NCBI GenBank assembly: GCA_900541025.1
Contig: UQIL01000010.1
Span: forward strand, 3,696 to 67,695
Direction: 5' to 3'
DNA from: an uncultured Collinsella sp.
Lineage (GTDB): Bacteria; Actinomycetota; Coriobacteriia; Coriobacteriales; Coriobacteriaceae
DNA: 64,000 nucleotides
A program made the translations under genes and the position numbers. This document shows positions 62,700 to 64,000 of this stretch, piece by piece; the first letter of the stretch is position 1, and each line of letters begins with the position of its first letter. The notes beneath the pieces were generated by a model. The model saw nothing but the letters and a program-made list of their open reading frames with translations. It did no database searches and had not been told where the DNA came from.

Positions 62700-63917
62700 G
62701 TGTCTATGCGTACCGATGATTTTGACTACAACCTTCCCGAGGAACTGATTGCCCAGGCTCCTGCCGAGCCGCGCGATTCCTGCCGATTGCTGGTGGTGGA
62801 TCGCAAGGGCTCTCAGGCGGGAACGCCGCTAAAGCATGGCGGTACCGTTGAGCACCGCATCTTCCGCGACATCATCGACTATATCGAGCCGGGCGACGTG
62901 CTCGTCATCAACAAGACGCGCGTGATGCCGGCCCGTCTTATCGGTCGCAAGGCGGGCTCGGGTGGCGTGGTCGAGACACTGCTGCTCAAGCGCCGCGAGG
63001 ATGTTGACCCGCTGGGTCACGTTTGGGAGTGTCTGGTCAAGCCGGGCAAGCGCCTGAAGCCCGGTGCTCATATTGAGTATCGCGCCGGTGGCGCCCATGC
63101 GCCCGAGGGGGCTCCCGTGGTGCTGACGGCCGAGGTTGTCGACTTTGTCACCGATAGCCGCGGCGGCCGCCTGGTGCGTTTTGAGCCGGCCGGCTGCAAT
63201 GCCGCCGGCGAGCCGCGCACGCTCGACGAGGCCATTCACGCCGCCGGTCACGTGCCGCTGCCGCCCTACATTACCGATTACGAGGGCGATCCCGAGAAGT
63301 ACCAGACCGTCTACGCCATGAAGGAGGAGCACTCGGCTGCCGCTCCCACGGCGGGTCTGCACTTTACGCCCGAGCTCATGGCCGCTATCGAGGCCAAGGG
63401 TGCCAAGTTTGCCGCCGTCGAGCTCGAGGTGGGTATCGATACCTTCCGTCTGGTGGAGGAGGACGACCCCACGCAGCACGTGATGCACACCGAGCGCTAC
63501 CACGTGTCGCAGGAGGTTGTCGATGCCGTGCACAAGGCCAAGGCCGAGGATCATCGTGTGATCGCCGTCGGCACCACCGCGGTGCGCTCGCTCGAGAGCG
63601 CGTTTGACGCGGACGCGCCGGTGTCCGATCCGGCTGTGACGGCGCGCTATTTTGAGGGCCGCGAGGACGGGGCCGACACGCTCGGCCGCGGCGACATCGT
63701 GGTGCGCGAGAACGCGACAACGCAGCTCTACCTCATGCCCGGCTCGACCTATCACGTGGTCGACGCGCTGATCACGAACTTCCACGTGCCGCGCTCTACG
63801 CTCATGATGCTCGTGAGCGCACTTGCCACTCGCGACCAGATCATGGATGCCTACGCCGCCGCCATCGAGGAGCGCTACCGCTTCTTCAGCTTTGGTGACG
63901 CGATGCTTATTTTGTAG
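62700..63917 (+). CDS. queA: S-adenosylmethionine:tRNA ribosyltransferase-isomerase QueA
   Basis: A 405-residue enzyme that transfers and isomerises the ribose of SAM onto 7-aminomethyl-7-deazaguanine at position 34, giving epoxyqueuosine, the QueH substrate. Motifs: YNLPEELIAQAPAEPRDSCRLL, VINKTRVMPARLIGRK, and EEHSAAAPTAGLHFT, and the ending FFSFGDAMLI. GTG 62700 has AAGGAG eight bases upstream; ATG 62706 would be too far. It is 64 bp after queH. Confidence 0.96.
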   Translation: MSMRTDDFDYNLPEELIAQAPAEPRDSCRLLVVDRKGSQAGTPLKHGGTVEHRIFRDIIDYIEPGDVLVINKTRVMPARLIGRKAGSGGVVETLLLKRREDVDPLGHVWECLVKPGKRLKPGAHIEYRAGGAHAPEGAPVVLTAEVVDFVTDSRGGRLVRFEPAGCNAAGEPRTLDEAIHAAGHVPLPPYITDYEGDPEKYQTVYAMKEEHSAAAPTAGLHFTPELMAAIEAKGAKFAAVELEVGIDTFRLVEEDDPTQHVMHTERYHVSQEVVDAVHKAKAEDHRVIAVGTTAVRSLESAFDADAPVSDPAVTARYFEGREDGADTLGRGDIVVRENATTQLYLMPGSTYHVVDALITNFHVPRSTLMMLVSALATRDQIMDAYAAAIEERYRFFSFGDAMLIL

Positions 63918-63944
63918 TTACGCGGTTTTACCAAACCGCGTAAC
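63917..63944 (+). terminator. Hairpin after queA
   Basis: A perfect 12-bp stem GTTACGCGGTTT/AAACCGCGTAAC with a TACC loop, overlapping the last base of the stop codon. No T-run follows. The last 56 bases of the window hold no assignable gene. Confidence 0.5.
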
Positions 63945-64000
63945 CGGCCGACGCTGCGCGGGCCGCATTTGGACAATCTGACGTTCAACTTCAAGGGCGC

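Noticed and set aside
63945..64000. Start of a further gene at the window end
   Set aside because: Open frames run off the edge on both strands, but there is no start codon with a ribosome site and too little sequence to judge.

Overview
The window is high-GC bacterial chromosome with densely packed genes, strong Shine-Dalgarno sites, and ATG, GTG, TTG and apparently CTG starts. The gene content points to an anaerobic gut actinobacterium of the Coriobacteriia, most likely Collinsella: formate-tetrahydrofolate ligase with a separate cyclohydrolase, class III fructose bisphosphatase, a C69 dipeptidase, QueH, superoxide reductase, a LAxTG-anchored surface protein and DUF4430 surface proteins. 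The genus is inferred from recognised families; no database search was run. No tRNA, rRNA, CRISPR array, prophage or complete insertion sequence was recognised.

Layout. 0-10 kb: a YgiQ radical-SAM protein, a DUF1275 membrane protein, a FucO-type alcohol dehydrogenase, an M42-type peptidase, MnmA, CysK divergent from an Rrf2 Fe-S-type regulator, a small membrane protein and a TrpR-related YerC protein. 10-25 kb: an AddB/AddA-type helicase-nuclease pair, DnaE and a SWIM-SNF2 helicase. 25-32 kb: superoxide reductase, a large NadE-like protein that has lost the active-site residues of both domains, ruvCAB behind a LexA-type SOS box, and fhs. 32-42 kb, the accessory region: a membrane protein with a disordered cytoplasmic arm, a CDF transporter, a zinc-ribbon protein, a non-coding stretch with a candidate structured RNA converging on a 30-codon ORF, a small HTH protein, a Tat-exported cell-wall phospholipase C and two paralogous lipoproteins. 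42-48 kb: FchA-like cyclohydrolase with FolD, a palindromic AT-rich element, dipeptidase, and a small protein followed by an ABC1/UbiB kinase. 48-52 kb: a cobalamin riboswitch heading two DUF4430 surface proteins. 52-64 kb: two GtrA proteins, Fbp, DegV, a TIM-barrel protein, an m5C methyltransferase, a MetRS-like ligase, a DUF3267 protein and the queuosine genes queH and queA.

How the parts fit. Fhs, FchA and FolD make a one-carbon folate route. FolD has lost the Lys and Gln associated with cyclohydrolase activity while a dedicated cyclohydrolase lies 2 bp upstream, which suggests a division of labour. QueH and QueA act in queuosine synthesis and MnmA in wobble-uridine thiolation, so tRNA anticodon modification recurs. 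AddAB, RuvCAB, DnaE and SNF2 form a replication and repair block.

A second layer of structure is a scattered set of intergenic inverted repeats (2256, 6285, 10393, 17309, 21289 and a larger one at 43556). Two of them clearly share sequence. They look like REP/MITE-type elements.
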